In this document: positions 53,432-61,227 of the stretch, in pieces
How the letters are laid out: every line of letters begins with the position of its first letter
Numbering within the stretch: position 1 is the first letter of the stretch
Assembly: GCA_900318345.1 (NCBI GenBank)
Contig: ONKD01000004.1
Coordinates: 62,001 to 126,000, forward strand
Source: an uncultured Prevotellaceae bacterium
GTDB lineage: Bacteria; Bacteroidota; Bacteroidia; Bacteroidales; Muribaculaceae
DNA length: 64,000 nucleotides
Reading direction: 5' to 3'
Notes under the pieces: model-generated
What the model was told of the DNA's origin: nothing
The model's input: only the letters and a program-made list of their open reading frames with translations
Database searches by the model: none
Translations under genes and position numbers: made by a program

Positions 53432-54502
53432 ATGGCTATCACCATCAACACCGGCGACCTCAAGACCATTCTCGAGACCACGCCATCAACACAAAACATC
53501 CTGCTCGTGGGTAAACACGGCATCGGCAAGAGCGAAATCATCACACGTCACTTTGAGGACCAAGGCATTCCCGTCATTGCCCTGTTCCTGGGTCAGATGA
53601 GTGACCCAGGCGACCTCATCGGTCTGCCCAACAAGGACGAGACCACCGGCAAGACCGAGTTCATGCCGCCCTACTGGTTCCCCATGGACGATAAACCCGT
53701 GGTGCTGTTCCTTGACGAGATGAACCGCGCGCGCCCCGAAATCCTGCAATCGGTGATGGACCTCTCGCTCAACCGCAAACTCGCGGGCCGCTCGCTGCCC
53801 CCTGGCAGTCGTGTCATCGCTGCTGTCAACGACGGCGAGGAGTATCAGCTCACCGACCTCGACCCCGCGCTGGTTTCACGTTTCAACGTGTACTTCTTCA
53901 GCCCCACGGTGGGCGAATGGCTCTTCTGGGCCAAGCAAAACGACATAGATCCGCGTGTGATCAACTTTATCGAGGAGCACCCCGATGAACTCGAGAAAAA
54001 CGTCGACATCAACAAGGGCACATTTGACAAGACGCCTGACCGCCGCGCGTGGGTGCGCGTGTCGGGCCTGCTCAAGGCTAGCGGCGCCATCACCGACATG
54101 AACCGCCTAGCCAAGATGATCACTGGTGTGATCGGTGCCCGCTCGGCATCGATGTTCATGCAGTCGCTCAACCAGTCGCGCATGCTCACTGCCCGTGAGG
54201 TGCTGCTCGACTTCGGCGCTTGCCAACACACCCTGATGACCTACACCATGCCCCAAATCGCCATCATCAACGAGGGCATCTACCAGTATTTGGAGTTGGG
54301 CGTGAAAGACGATGAGAAGAAAGCCGTGAACAACAACCTGGTACACTACATCCACTGGATGCTCACCAACAGCCGCCAGGAAGCCATCGCCCACTTTGCC
54401 TCGTTCTTTGAGAACGCGACCTATGCCAACGCCAACGCCTACATCATGATGGAGTGCCGCGAGGCGCTGCAGTTGATTAACCAGATGATCAGCGACCTAT
54501 GA
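53432..54502 (+). CDS. MoxR-like AAA+ ATPase
   Basis: This 356-residue AAA+ ATPase of the MoxR/dynein-related (AAA_5) type has Walker A GKHGIGKS at residues 27-34, Walker B VVLFLDE at 90-96 with EMNRA following, and an arginine-finger region PALVSRFNVYFF near 145-157. The C-terminal third is helical. Such ATPases remodel partner complexes, usually with a VWA protein. Here the stop overlaps the start of the VWA gene as ATGA, giving tight coupling. An unrecognised gene precedes it by 40 bases. Confidence 0.88.
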   Translation: MAITINTGDLKTILETTPSTQNILLVGKHGIGKSEIITRHFEDQGIPVIALFLGQMSDPGDLIGLPNKDETTGKTEFMPPYWFPMDDKPVVLFLDEMNRARPEILQSVMDLSLNRKLAGRSLPPGSRVIAAVNDGEEYQLTDLDPALVSRFNVYFFSPTVGEWLFWAKQNDIDPRVINFIEEHPDELEKNVDINKGTFDKTPDRRAWVRVSGLLKASGAITDMNRLAKMITGVIGARSASMFMQSLNQSRMLTAREVLLDFGACQHTLMTYTMPQIAIINEGIYQYLELGVKDDEKKAVNNNLVHYIHWMLTNSRQEAIAHFASFFENATYANANAYIMMECREALQLINQMISDL

Positions 54503-55692
54503 CCGTAGGCGAACGCATAAAGACGATTTCTCAGGACTGGTTCCTCACCGAGCCGCTCATCTTTGCCGTGCTGTGCACCCATGCACTCAAGCGCAACGAC
54601 AACATGGGCTGCGACATGAGGTGCGGCAAGGGGCTCATCGAGTACAACCCCGAGCGACTGGAACACTTTGATGACAACCAGCTGGCCCTGAGGCTCAAGG
54701 CCGAGGTGGTGCGCATCATCCTCAAGCACCCCTACCAGCGCCAGCCCTACAACCCGCGTCGCGACGTGATGCGCCTGTCGAGCGACCTCACCCTGTGTGA
54801 CAACCTCGATGGTATGGACACCATCGGGCTGGAACCGCCACGGGTGTTTAACATCCCTCGTGACCAGGCTTTTGAGCAATATTATTCGCTCATGGCAGGC
54901 CAGATACTGCAACTCGAGCAAGACGCCGACGGCGATGGCATCCCCATCGACATGGACATGCCCGGCAGTGGACAGGGCAGCGGTGACAGCGACTTGACCG
55001 ACAGCTTGCTGGATGCCGATGCGGGAGCATCGTTGTGGGAAGAGGATGAGCTGATGAGCGAGAAGGTCAACCACGAGATCGAAACGGCCCAGCGCTGCAA
55101 CCAGTGGGGCTCGCTGGGCGGCGACCTGCGGGCGTTGATCGAGAGCACGCTGGTGAGCAAGCAGAACTTCCGCGCCATCCTCAGCCAGTTCCGCGCCTCC
55201 ATCCTCAGCACCAAGCGGCACCTCACGCGCATGCGCCCCAACCGTCGCTACGGCTTTGACGCGATGGGTAGCCAGTATGCCTACAGCACGCGCCTGCTGG
55301 TCGCTGTTGACGTGAGTGGCAGCGTGCCCGACGAGGACATCCGCAAGTTCCTCGCCGTCATCAACCGCTTCTTCAAGCAGGGTATCGAGAGCATCGAGGT
55401 CATTGAGTTTGACAGCAAGATCACGACCGAGAAACCCATTATGCTCAAGCAGGCGTCCAATAGCATCCGTGTCACTGGGCGCGGCGGAACCAATTTCCAG
55501 CCAGCCATCGATTTCTACTACGAGCACGAGGAGTATGACGGATTGGTGTTCCTCACCGACGGTTATGCCGCCATCCCCAAGTTGCCCGATGACAAGCGCC
55601 ACAAACCCCTAGCGTGGATATTGACCACCAACGGCGGCAACGAGGAGAACCTCAAGCCACTGGGGCCCGTCGTGCGCATTGCCGGCCTGTAG
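54499..55692 (+). CDS. VWA-like protein with degenerate DUF2201-type N-terminal domain
   Basis: This 397-residue cytosolic protein ends in a von Willebrand A-like domain with a full MIDAS set: DVSGS at 271-275, T331 in GRGGTNFQP and D354 in FLTDGY. The N-terminal part resembles the putative metallopeptidase domain of DUF2201 proteins (GLIEYNPERL near 45), but where those carry HExxH this one reads A68-E69-V-V-R72, with only H77 kept. It is therefore probably not a peptidase. An acidic, glycine-rich linker (about 140-190) joins the parts. It is coupled to the MoxR-like ATPase by an ATGA overlap and followed by a strong terminator. Confidence 0.87.
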   Translation: MTVGERIKTISQDWFLTEPLIFAVLCTHALKRNDNMGCDMRCGKGLIEYNPERLEHFDDNQLALRLKAEVVRIILKHPYQRQPYNPRRDVMRLSSDLTLCDNLDGMDTIGLEPPRVFNIPRDQAFEQYYSLMAGQILQLEQDADGDGIPIDMDMPGSGQGSGDSDLTDSLLDADAGASLWEEDELMSEKVNHEIETAQRCNQWGSLGGDLRALIESTLVSKQNFRAILSQFRASILSTKRHLTRMRPNRRYGFDAMGSQYAYSTRLLVAVDVSGSVPDEDIRKFLAVINRFFKQGIESIEVIEFDSKITTEKPIMLKQASNSIRVTGRGGTNFQPAIDFYYEHEEYDGLVFLTDGYAAIPKLPDDKRHKPLAWILTTNGGNEENLKPLGPVVRIAGL

Positions 55693-55696
55693 CCAT

Positions 55697-55738
55697 TGTC
55701 TGACTTGGTCTGACTTGGTCTGACATTGTCGGACAAGG
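55697..55738 (+). repeat. Decamer tandem repeat after the VWA gene
   Basis: Four units in exact 10-base register: GTCTGACTTG twice, GTCTGACATT and a decayed GTCGGACAAG. It sits between the VWA stop and the terminator. Confidence 0.7.
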
Positions 55739-55766
55739 GCTGAAAAAAGCGGGAAATTGAGAAAGT

Positions 55767-55798
55767 GTGAGATAGAGCGTTCTATCTCATTTTTTTTT
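55767..55798 (+). terminator. Strong terminator of the MoxR/VWA operon
   Basis: TGAGATAGA (55768-55776) pairs perfectly with TCTATCTCA (55781-55789) around a GCGT loop. Nine T follow. Confidence 0.9.
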
Positions 55799-55800
55799 GC

Positions 55801-55808
55801 TAACTTTG
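55801..55808 (+). promoter_or_regulatory. Candidate -7 box for parC
   Basis: TAACTTTG matches TAnnTTTG, 25 bases before the ATG and directly after the terminator T-run. Confidence 0.45.
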
Positions 55809-55832
55809 CAAGTTAAAACGCAATAACTGAAC

Positions 55833-58583
55833 ATGAAGAAAGACGACGACGAACTGGAAGGCATGGAGCAAGAGCAGTCGCCCGAGGACATTGAACAGGG
55901 CGATAACAACGCTAGCGGTAACGACTCTCCCGACGAGGGCGCTAACGGCAACGAGCCGCAGGCCCACTCCACCTATCAGGTGCCCAAAGACAAGAAACTC
56001 CAGTTGAGTGGCATGTACGAGAACTGGTTCTTGGACTATGCCTCCTATGTGATATTGGAGCGTGCCGTACCTCACATCGAGGACGGCTTCAAGCCCGTGC
56101 AACGACGCATCATGCACGCCATGAAGGAGGCCGATGATGGCCACTTCAACAAGGTCGCCAACATCGTGGGACTGACGATGCAGTATCACCCGCACGGTGA
56201 CGCTTCGATCTACAGCGCGCTGGTGCAACTGGGCCAAAAAGAGCTGCTCATCGACACCCAGGGTAACTGGGGTAACATCCTCACGGGCGATGGTGCGGCA
56301 GCTGGCCGTTACATCGAGGCCCGCCTGAGCGAGTTTGCGCTTGACGCGGTATATAACGCCAAGGTGACCGACTGGGGACTGTCCTATGACGGCCGCAAAC
56401 GTGAACCGCTTACCCTGCCCGCCAAATTCCCGCTCCTGCTCACGCAGGGCGCCGAGGGTATCGCCGTGGGCCTGTCATGCAAAATCCTGCCCCACAACTT
56501 CAACGAGGTCATCGATGCCGCCGTGAGTTACCTGCGCGGCGAGGAGTTCCACCTCTACCCCGACTTCCAGACGGGCGGCTACATCGACGTGAGCCATTAC
56601 AATGACGGCGAGCGCGGCGGCAGTGTGCGCGTGCGCGCCAAAATCGAGAAACTCGACAACAAGACGCTGCTAGTCAAGGATGTGCCCTATGGCAAGACCA
56701 CCGGCACAGTCATCGAGAGCATCCTCAAGGCAGGCGAGCGCGGCAAGATCAAGATACGCAAGGTCGAGGACAACACCAGCGCCACGGCCGAAATCATCGT
56801 CTCGCTACAGGCGGGCACGAGCAGTGACATCGCTATCGACGCGCTCTATGCCTTCACCGACTGCGAAATCTCCATCTGGCCCAACTGCTGCGTCATCAAG
56901 GACCAGAAGCCACAGTTCCTCACCGTGAGCGACGTGCTGCGCTTCAGCGTGGACCGCACGCGTGACATCCTGCGCCAGGAACTGGAAATCCAGCGTGGCG
57001 AAACCATGGAGAGCCTGCACAGCGTCTCGCTCGAGAAAATCTTCATCGAGGAGCGCATCTACAAGGATAAGGAGTTTGAGAATGCCAAGGACCAGGAGCG
57101 CGCCCTCAAGCACATCGACAAGCGATTGACTCCCTTCAAGCCTCAGTTCTTCCGCGAGATCACCCAGGACGACCTGCTGCGCCTGCTGGAAATTCCGATG
57201 AAGCGCATCCTCAAGTACAACAGCGACAAGGCCGAGGAGAACATCGCGCGGCTCAAGGAGCGCATCGAGGACATCGACGACAAACTCGCCCACCTCACCC
57301 AGTACACCATCGACTGGTTCAAGGGCCTGAAGACCAAATATGGCGCCAAATACCCACGCCGCACGGTCATCCGCGAGTTTGACACCATCGTTGCCAGCAA
57401 GGTCGCCGAGGCCAACCAGAAACTTTACATCAACCGCGCCGACGGCTTCATTGGCACCAGTTTGAAGAAAGACGAGTTTGTGTGCAACTGCTCGGACATC
57501 GACGACATCATCATCTTCTATAAGGACGGCAAGTTCAAGGTTATCAAGGTGGCCGACAAGATTTATGTGGGCAAGAACATCCTGTACCTGAACGTGTTCA
57601 AGAAGGGCGACTCGCGCACCATCTATAATGTCCTGTATCAGGACGGACGCGGCGGCACCACGTTCATGAAGCGATTTGCCGTCACGGGCATCACGCGCGA
57701 TCGCGAGTATGACATCACCCAGGGCAAGCCAGGCAGCAAGATCGTGTGGTTCACGGCTAACCCCAACGGCGAGGCCGAGGTGCTGCGCATCACCCTCAAG
57801 CCCAAGTTCAGGTTGAAGATCCTGCAATTTGACATCAACCTGGCCGAACTGGCCATCAAGGGCAAGCAGGCGCGCGGCAACATCGTCACCAAGAACGAGA
57901 TACACCGCATCTCGCTCAAGGAGGCGGGCCAATCGACGCTGGGCGACCGCGAGGTGTGGTTTGACCCCGACATCCTGCGCATCAACTATGAGGGCCACGG
58001 CCGCTCGCTGGGATTGTTCGGCGGCGAGGACCGCATTCTAGTCGTCATGCAGTCTGGCGAGTTCTACACCACCAGCACCGAGGCCAGCAACCACTATGAG
58101 GAGGGCATCCTGCGCATCGAGAAGTTTGAGAAAGACAAGGTGTGGACCGCCGTGCTCGACGACGCCGACCAGGGGCACCCCTACGTGAAACGGTTCACCC
58201 TCGAGGACAGCACCCGCAAGCAGAGTTTCATCGGCACCAACCCCAACTCACGCCTGCTGCTGCTCAGCGACGAGCCGTGCCCGCGCTTTGAGGTGAAGAT
58301 GGGCGGTGGCGATGCCTTCCGCGAGCCGTTTATCATTGACGCCGAGGAGTTTATCGGCACCAAGACCTTCAAGGCCAAGGGTCGCCGCGTCACCAACTGG
58401 GAGGTGGACACCATCACCGAGGTCGAGCCGCGCGAGCCAGCTCCCGCGCCTGCCGAGGCCCAGGTTGTGGCAGCCACCGACGAGACGGGCGACGATGAGC
58501 CCTCCACCGACGACCGCATCAGCCAGGAAGAGGTGCTCGACAAGCTCACGGGCCAGCAGCGCCTCCCCTTTGACGACCTGTAA
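55833..58583 (+). CDS. parC: DNA topoisomerase IV subunit A (ParC-type)
   Basis: This 916-residue type IIA topoisomerase A subunit decatenates chromosomes together with ParE. The first 48 residues are an acidic tail poor in structure. The catalytic domain has HIEDGFKPVQRRIMHAM and HPHGDASIYSAL, with the active tyrosine at Y160 in GRYIEARLSEFA. The C-terminal part (from about 540) shows the beta-pinwheel repeats. ParC rather than GyrA is chosen from the acidic N-terminus and the overall pattern of Bacteroidetes ParC; a GyrA assignment is less likely. No parE is adjacent. It starts a unit with its own -7 box and is followed by the DUF3316-like gene after 25 bases. Confidence 0.88.
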   Translation: MKKDDDELEGMEQEQSPEDIEQGDNNASGNDSPDEGANGNEPQAHSTYQVPKDKKLQLSGMYENWFLDYASYVILERAVPHIEDGFKPVQRRIMHAMKEADDGHFNKVANIVGLTMQYHPHGDASIYSALVQLGQKELLIDTQGNWGNILTGDGAAAGRYIEARLSEFALDAVYNAKVTDWGLSYDGRKREPLTLPAKFPLLLTQGAEGIAVGLSCKILPHNFNEVIDAAVSYLRGEEFHLYPDFQTGGYIDVSHYNDGERGGSVRVRAKIEKLDNKTLLVKDVPYGKTTGTVIESILKAGERGKIKIRKVEDNTSATAEIIVSLQAGTSSDIAIDALYAFTDCEISIWPNCCVIKDQKPQFLTVSDVLRFSVDRTRDILRQELEIQRGETMESLHSVSLEKIFIEERIYKDKEFENAKDQERALKHIDKRLTPFKPQFFREITQDDLLRLLEIPMKRILKYNSDKAEENIARLKERIEDIDDKLAHLTQYTIDWFKGLKTKYGAKYPRRTVIREFDTIVASKVAEANQKLYINRADGFIGTSLKKDEFVCNCSDIDDIIIFYKDGKFKVIKVADKIYVGKNILYLNVFKKGDSRTIYNVLYQDGRGGTTFMKRFAVTGITRDREYDITQGKPGSKIVWFTANPNGEAEVLRITLKPKFRLKILQFDINLAELAIKGKQARGNIVTKNEIHRISLKEAGQSTLGDREVWFDPDILRINYEGHGRSLGLFGGEDRILVVMQSGEFYTTSTEASNHYEEGILRIEKFEKDKVWTAVLDDADQGHPYVKRFTLEDSTRKQSFIGTNPNSRLLLLSDEPCPRFEVKMGGGDAFREPFIIDAEEFIGTKTFKAKGRRVTNWEVDTITEVEPREPAPAPAEAQVVAATDETGDDEPSTDDRISQEEVLDKLTGQQRLPFDDL

Positions 58584-58608
58584 CGACAACGATTAAAGGA
58601 AAACAATA

Positions 58609-59523
58609 ATGACAACGCTATCCAGATTCATACCCTGCGTGGCTAATGCGAATTACACTAATTTCACGAATTATATATTTAAATTCGCGGAATTAGTCAA
58701 ATTCGTGAAATTCGCATTGAAAACCTTGCGCGGAGGCCGTTGTATTTATTGTCTTACTCTTATCTTGCTGTGCTGCAGCCTGACGGCTGTGGCTCAGGAC
58801 GACATGAATGCGTCGCTGCCCAGGCTGTCGATGTTCACTGTTGAAGGGGGCTATGCGTCGGTCCATGACAGCTACCTGACGCCCATCACCTATGACGGCG
58901 CGGGACTGGCACTGGGCTACGAGGCCATGCGGCCTGCGCGTTTCAGCCCCGACAAGTGGCTGTGGCAGCTGCAGGTAGGTGCCGACTATAACTACGTGGA
59001 GAACCCGGCCCAGAACAACGACCTGCACAAGGTCATGGGCGACATCTCATTTGATATGCAACGAACCTGGCGGGGTGTGCTGGACTCGCGGCTGGGCTTC
59101 GCGGCCGGTCCCATGACCCAGCTGCGCGCGGGCATCGTCTATGACGCCGTCAACAGCAACAATCCTGTCACTGTGCGCGCCCACTGGAACGTGGGGGCAA
59201 CGGGCATGGCCTGGTTTGACGCCCGCATGTGGCGCTTGCCCGTCACGTTGCGCTACCAGGTGCAGCTCCCAGTGATGGGGGTATTCTTCGCGCCCGAGTA
59301 TGACGAGAGCTACTACGAGATCTACCTGGGCAACCACCGCAACCTCGCCCACCTGGGCTGGTGGGGCAACCGCGTGGACATGACCCACTACCTGGGTGTT
59401 GACATGCACCTGGGCGGGACCACCCTGCGCGTGGGCTATCGCACACGCCTCGAGCACTGGAACGCCAACAACCTCAAGGTGCACGATTTCGGCCACGCCT
59501 TCGTCCTCGGCATCTCCCTATAA
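58609..59523 (+). CDS. DUF3316-like outer-membrane protein (start within a dispersed repeat)
   Basis: This 304-residue protein from the ATG at 58609 has an AGGA-like ribosome site upstream. The first about 45 residues (FIPCVANANYTN ... KFVKFALKT) are encoded by a dispersed repeat also found at the start of the next gene. A hydrophobic signal-like segment (IYCLTLILLCCSLTAVAQ) follows only near residues 46-63. The mature part is beta-rich with aromatic girdle residues and ends LGISL with a final aromatic-poor strand, resembling Bacteroidetes DUF3316 barrel-like proteins. A shorter start just before the signal segment (TTG codons) is the alternative. It lies 25 bases after parC. Confidence 0.7.
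   Translation: MTTLSRFIPCVANANYTNFTNYIFKFAELVKFVKFALKTLRGGRCIYCLTLILLCCSLTAVAQDDMNASLPRLSMFTVEGGYASVHDSYLTPITYDGAGLALGYEAMRPARFSPDKWLWQLQVGADYNYVENPAQNNDLHKVMGDISFDMQRTWRGVLDSRLGFAAGPMTQLRAGIVYDAVNSNNPVTVRAHWNVGATGMAWFDARMWRLPVTLRYQVQLPVMGVFFAPEYDESYYEIYLGNHRNLAHLGWWGNRVDMTHYLGVDMHLGGTTLRVGYRTRLEHWNANNLKVHDFGHAFVLGISL
58620..58762. repeat. Dispersed palindromic repeat, copy A (inside a coding start)
   Basis: It closely matches 59614-59752, including flanks ATTCATACCCTGCG and TATTTATTGT. Its core is an inverted repeat: AATGCGAATTACAC on the left and GTGAAATTCGCATT on the right. The palindromic part resembles the 15-base inverted repeat at 13910-13974. It differs from copy B by a net 9-base insertion, which keeps the reading frame. 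Confidence 0.8.
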
Positions 59524-59540
59524 GCTCGCTTGCGCTCGCA

Positions 59541-59580
59541 GTTTAGAGTTTAGAGGTTAGAGGTTAGAGGTTAAAGTTTA
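59541..59580. repeat. TTAGAGG heptamer array after the DUF3316-like gene
   Basis: The sequence from 59541 to about 59580 is a run of GTTTAGA/GGTTAGA units with 7-base spacing. It is preceded by GCTCGC-TTGC-GCTCGC. The complement has the same CTAAC core as the array at 42.9 kb. Confidence 0.7.
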
Positions 59581-59605
59581 ATGAGTGAAAACAACATCAA
59601 CAACA

Positions 59606-60742
59606 ATGACAATACTACCCAAATTCATACCCTGCGGGGCTAATGCGAATTACACGAATTATTTATTAAAATTCGCGGAATTGGTCAAATTCGTGAAATT
59701 CGCATTAAAAACCGGGCGCGGATGCCATAGTATTTATTGTACTTATTGTCTTCCTTTTTTGAGTTGTATTGTGGTCATGCTGGCGGGGTGTGCACAGCAG
59801 GACGAGTTTGAGAGCGACCAGGTGGGCAACTTCGAGGCCCTGTGGACCATCATGGACGAGCATTACAGCTTCTTTGACTACAAGCAGGTGGACTGGAACG
59901 AGGTTCACAGCCGCTACCGTGCCATGGTCTCTAACAAGATGACCGACAGGGAGTTGTTTGACGTGTGCGGCGACATGCTCAAGGAGCTGCGCGACGGCCA
60001 CACCAACCTCATCGCCACCCACGACGTGTCACGCTACTGGATTTGGGAGCAGTGGCCGGTCAACTACGACGAGCGCATCATCGACCAGCACTACCTCAAC
60101 TTTGACTACAAGATGTCGTCGGGCATCAAGTACCAGATCCTGCCCGACAACTTCGGCTACATGTACTATGGCTCGTTCTCGTCGGGCATCGGCGAGGGCA
60201 ACCTTGACCTCATCCTTAGTTACCTCTCCACCGCCGACGGCCTGATCATCGACGTGCGCGACAACGGCGGCGGCCTGCTCACCAACGTCGAGAAACTCGT
60301 CTCGCGCTTCATCGGCGACAAGACCCTCGCGGGCTACATCTGCCACAAGACCGGCAAGGGCCACAACGACCTGAGCGAGCCCTACCCCTACTACTTCGAG
60401 CCCGCCAAGAACCACATCCACTACCTCAAGCCCGTGGTTGTGCTCGCCAACCGCGCCTCCTTCAGCGCGACTAACAACTTCGTCTCGATCATGAAGTCGC
60501 TGGGCAACGTCACCATCGTGGGCGACACCACTGGCGGCGGCTGCGGACTGCCCTTCACCAGCGAACTGCCCAACGGCTGGCGCGTGCGCTTCTCGTCATG
60601 CCCCGTGATGGACGCCCAGGGACGGCTCACGGAGTTTGGCGTGGCCCCCGACGTGCGCATTGACATGGATGAGCAGGACCGCACGCGCGACGCCATCCTC
60701 GACACGGCTATCGACATCCTGGCCCAGCAAACGCGACCGTGA
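59606..60742 (+). CDS. S41 family peptidase (lipoprotein), start within a dispersed repeat
   Basis: This 378-residue predicted surface lipoprotein is a C-terminal-processing (tail-specific) protease. After a repeat-encoded leader (about 40 residues, FIPCGANANYTNY ... KFVKFALKT) comes a signal segment ending in a lipobox VMLAGC. The S41 core shows ELRDGHTNL near residue 130, GLIIDVRDNGGG near 210 and the catalytic serine in NRASFSATNNF near 285. There is no obvious PDZ domain. The frame continues upstream to a GTG at 59585; the ATG at 59606 matches the start of the neighbouring repeat-led gene. The heptamer array lies just upstream. Confidence 0.82.
   Translation: MTILPKFIPCGANANYTNYLLKFAELVKFVKFALKTGRGCHSIYCTYCLPFLSCIVVMLAGCAQQDEFESDQVGNFEALWTIMDEHYSFFDYKQVDWNEVHSRYRAMVSNKMTDRELFDVCGDMLKELRDGHTNLIATHDVSRYWIWEQWPVNYDERIIDQHYLNFDYKMSSGIKYQILPDNFGYMYYGSFSSGIGEGNLDLILSYLSTADGLIIDVRDNGGGLLTNVEKLVSRFIGDKTLAGYICHKTGKGHNDLSEPYPYYFEPAKNHIHYLKPVVVLANRASFSATNNFVSIMKSLGNVTIVGDTTGGGCGLPFTSELPNGWRVRFSSCPVMDAQGRLTEFGVAPDVRIDMDEQDRTRDAILDTAIDILAQQTRP
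59614..59752. repeat. Dispersed palindromic repeat, copy B (inside a coding start)
   Basis: This is the second copy of the 58620-58762 repeat. The inverted core AATGCGAATTACACGAATTA / AATTCGTGAAATTCGCATT is nearly perfect here. Both copies are entered from an ATG followed by ACA, which also matches between the two loci. Confidence 0.8.
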
Positions 60743-60762
60743 CCACACATTATTATATATAG

Positions 60763-60810
60763 GCGAGCTACGCTCGCAGGTTAAAGGTTAAAGGTTAGAG
60801 GTTAGAGGGG
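60763..60810. repeat. GC hairpin plus heptamer array after the S41 gene
   Basis: GCGAGC (60763-60768) pairs with GCTCGC (60772-60777). Heptamers AGGTTAA/AGGTTAG follow to 60810. The CGCTCGCAG(G)TT junction is shared with the array at 59.5 kb. Confidence 0.65.
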
Positions 60811-61058
60811 CTGACGCGCTCTTTAATAAAACTACGGATTTTTCTGATATTATCTGAGGCTGGCGCACGCTTAATGGTCCACGAATTAGACTAATTAGAC
60901 GAATTTGACCAATTTGACCAATGGGCATCCGCGTTTTTGAAAAACGAAGGATTATTCAGTGGTTCTCTAGGGGGGAATTGAGGGTGATGGGGATAGTTAG
61001 GATTATTAACCTAAATCGGTTAATAAATGCAGAATTCGCAAAAAAAATTCCAGATTGT

Positions 61059-61089
61059 TTTGTGCTTTTAAAAATTAGGTGTAAATTTG
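61059..61089 (+). promoter_or_regulatory. Promoter for the secreted protein at 61228
   Basis: TTTG (61059-61062), 19 bases, TAAATTTG (61082-61089) is a full match to the Bacteroidetes consensus. The leader is about 130 bases. Confidence 0.65.
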
Positions 61090-61227
61090 CGTGTTTTAAA
61101 CCATTGCGAAAACAGATCAGCAAAGAGAGGCACCATAAAAGAATCTTTATAATTAAAAGATTTCCAGCACCTTTTCTTACAGATATAAACTGATTGATAA
61201 TATACATTATTAATATATTAATAAAAA

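Larger units (their letters stand above)
60743..61227. other. Repeat-bearing intergenic region
   Basis: This 485-base spacer has no supported gene. It holds a GC hairpin (60763-60777, GCGAGC-TAC-GCTCGC), a GGTTAAA/GGTTAGA heptamer run (60778-60810), a related GAATTAGAC-type repeat at about 60883-60922, and a promoter for the next gene. Confidence 0.7.

Noticed and set aside
56190-56230. Quinolone-resistance change in parC (alanine at the usual serine of HPHGDS)
   Set aside because: The HPHGDASIY form appears to be the normal state in Bacteroidetes ParC, so it is not evidence of an acquired mutation.
56805-57998. A 397-codon frame antisense to parC
   Set aside because: It is a shadow of the high-GC third-position codon pattern of parC; composition is rich in V, L, D and A without motifs.
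60921-61193. A 90-codon open frame before the gene at 61228
   Set aside because: It crosses the promoter of the next gene, has repeat-derived sequence at its start and shows no protein-like pattern.
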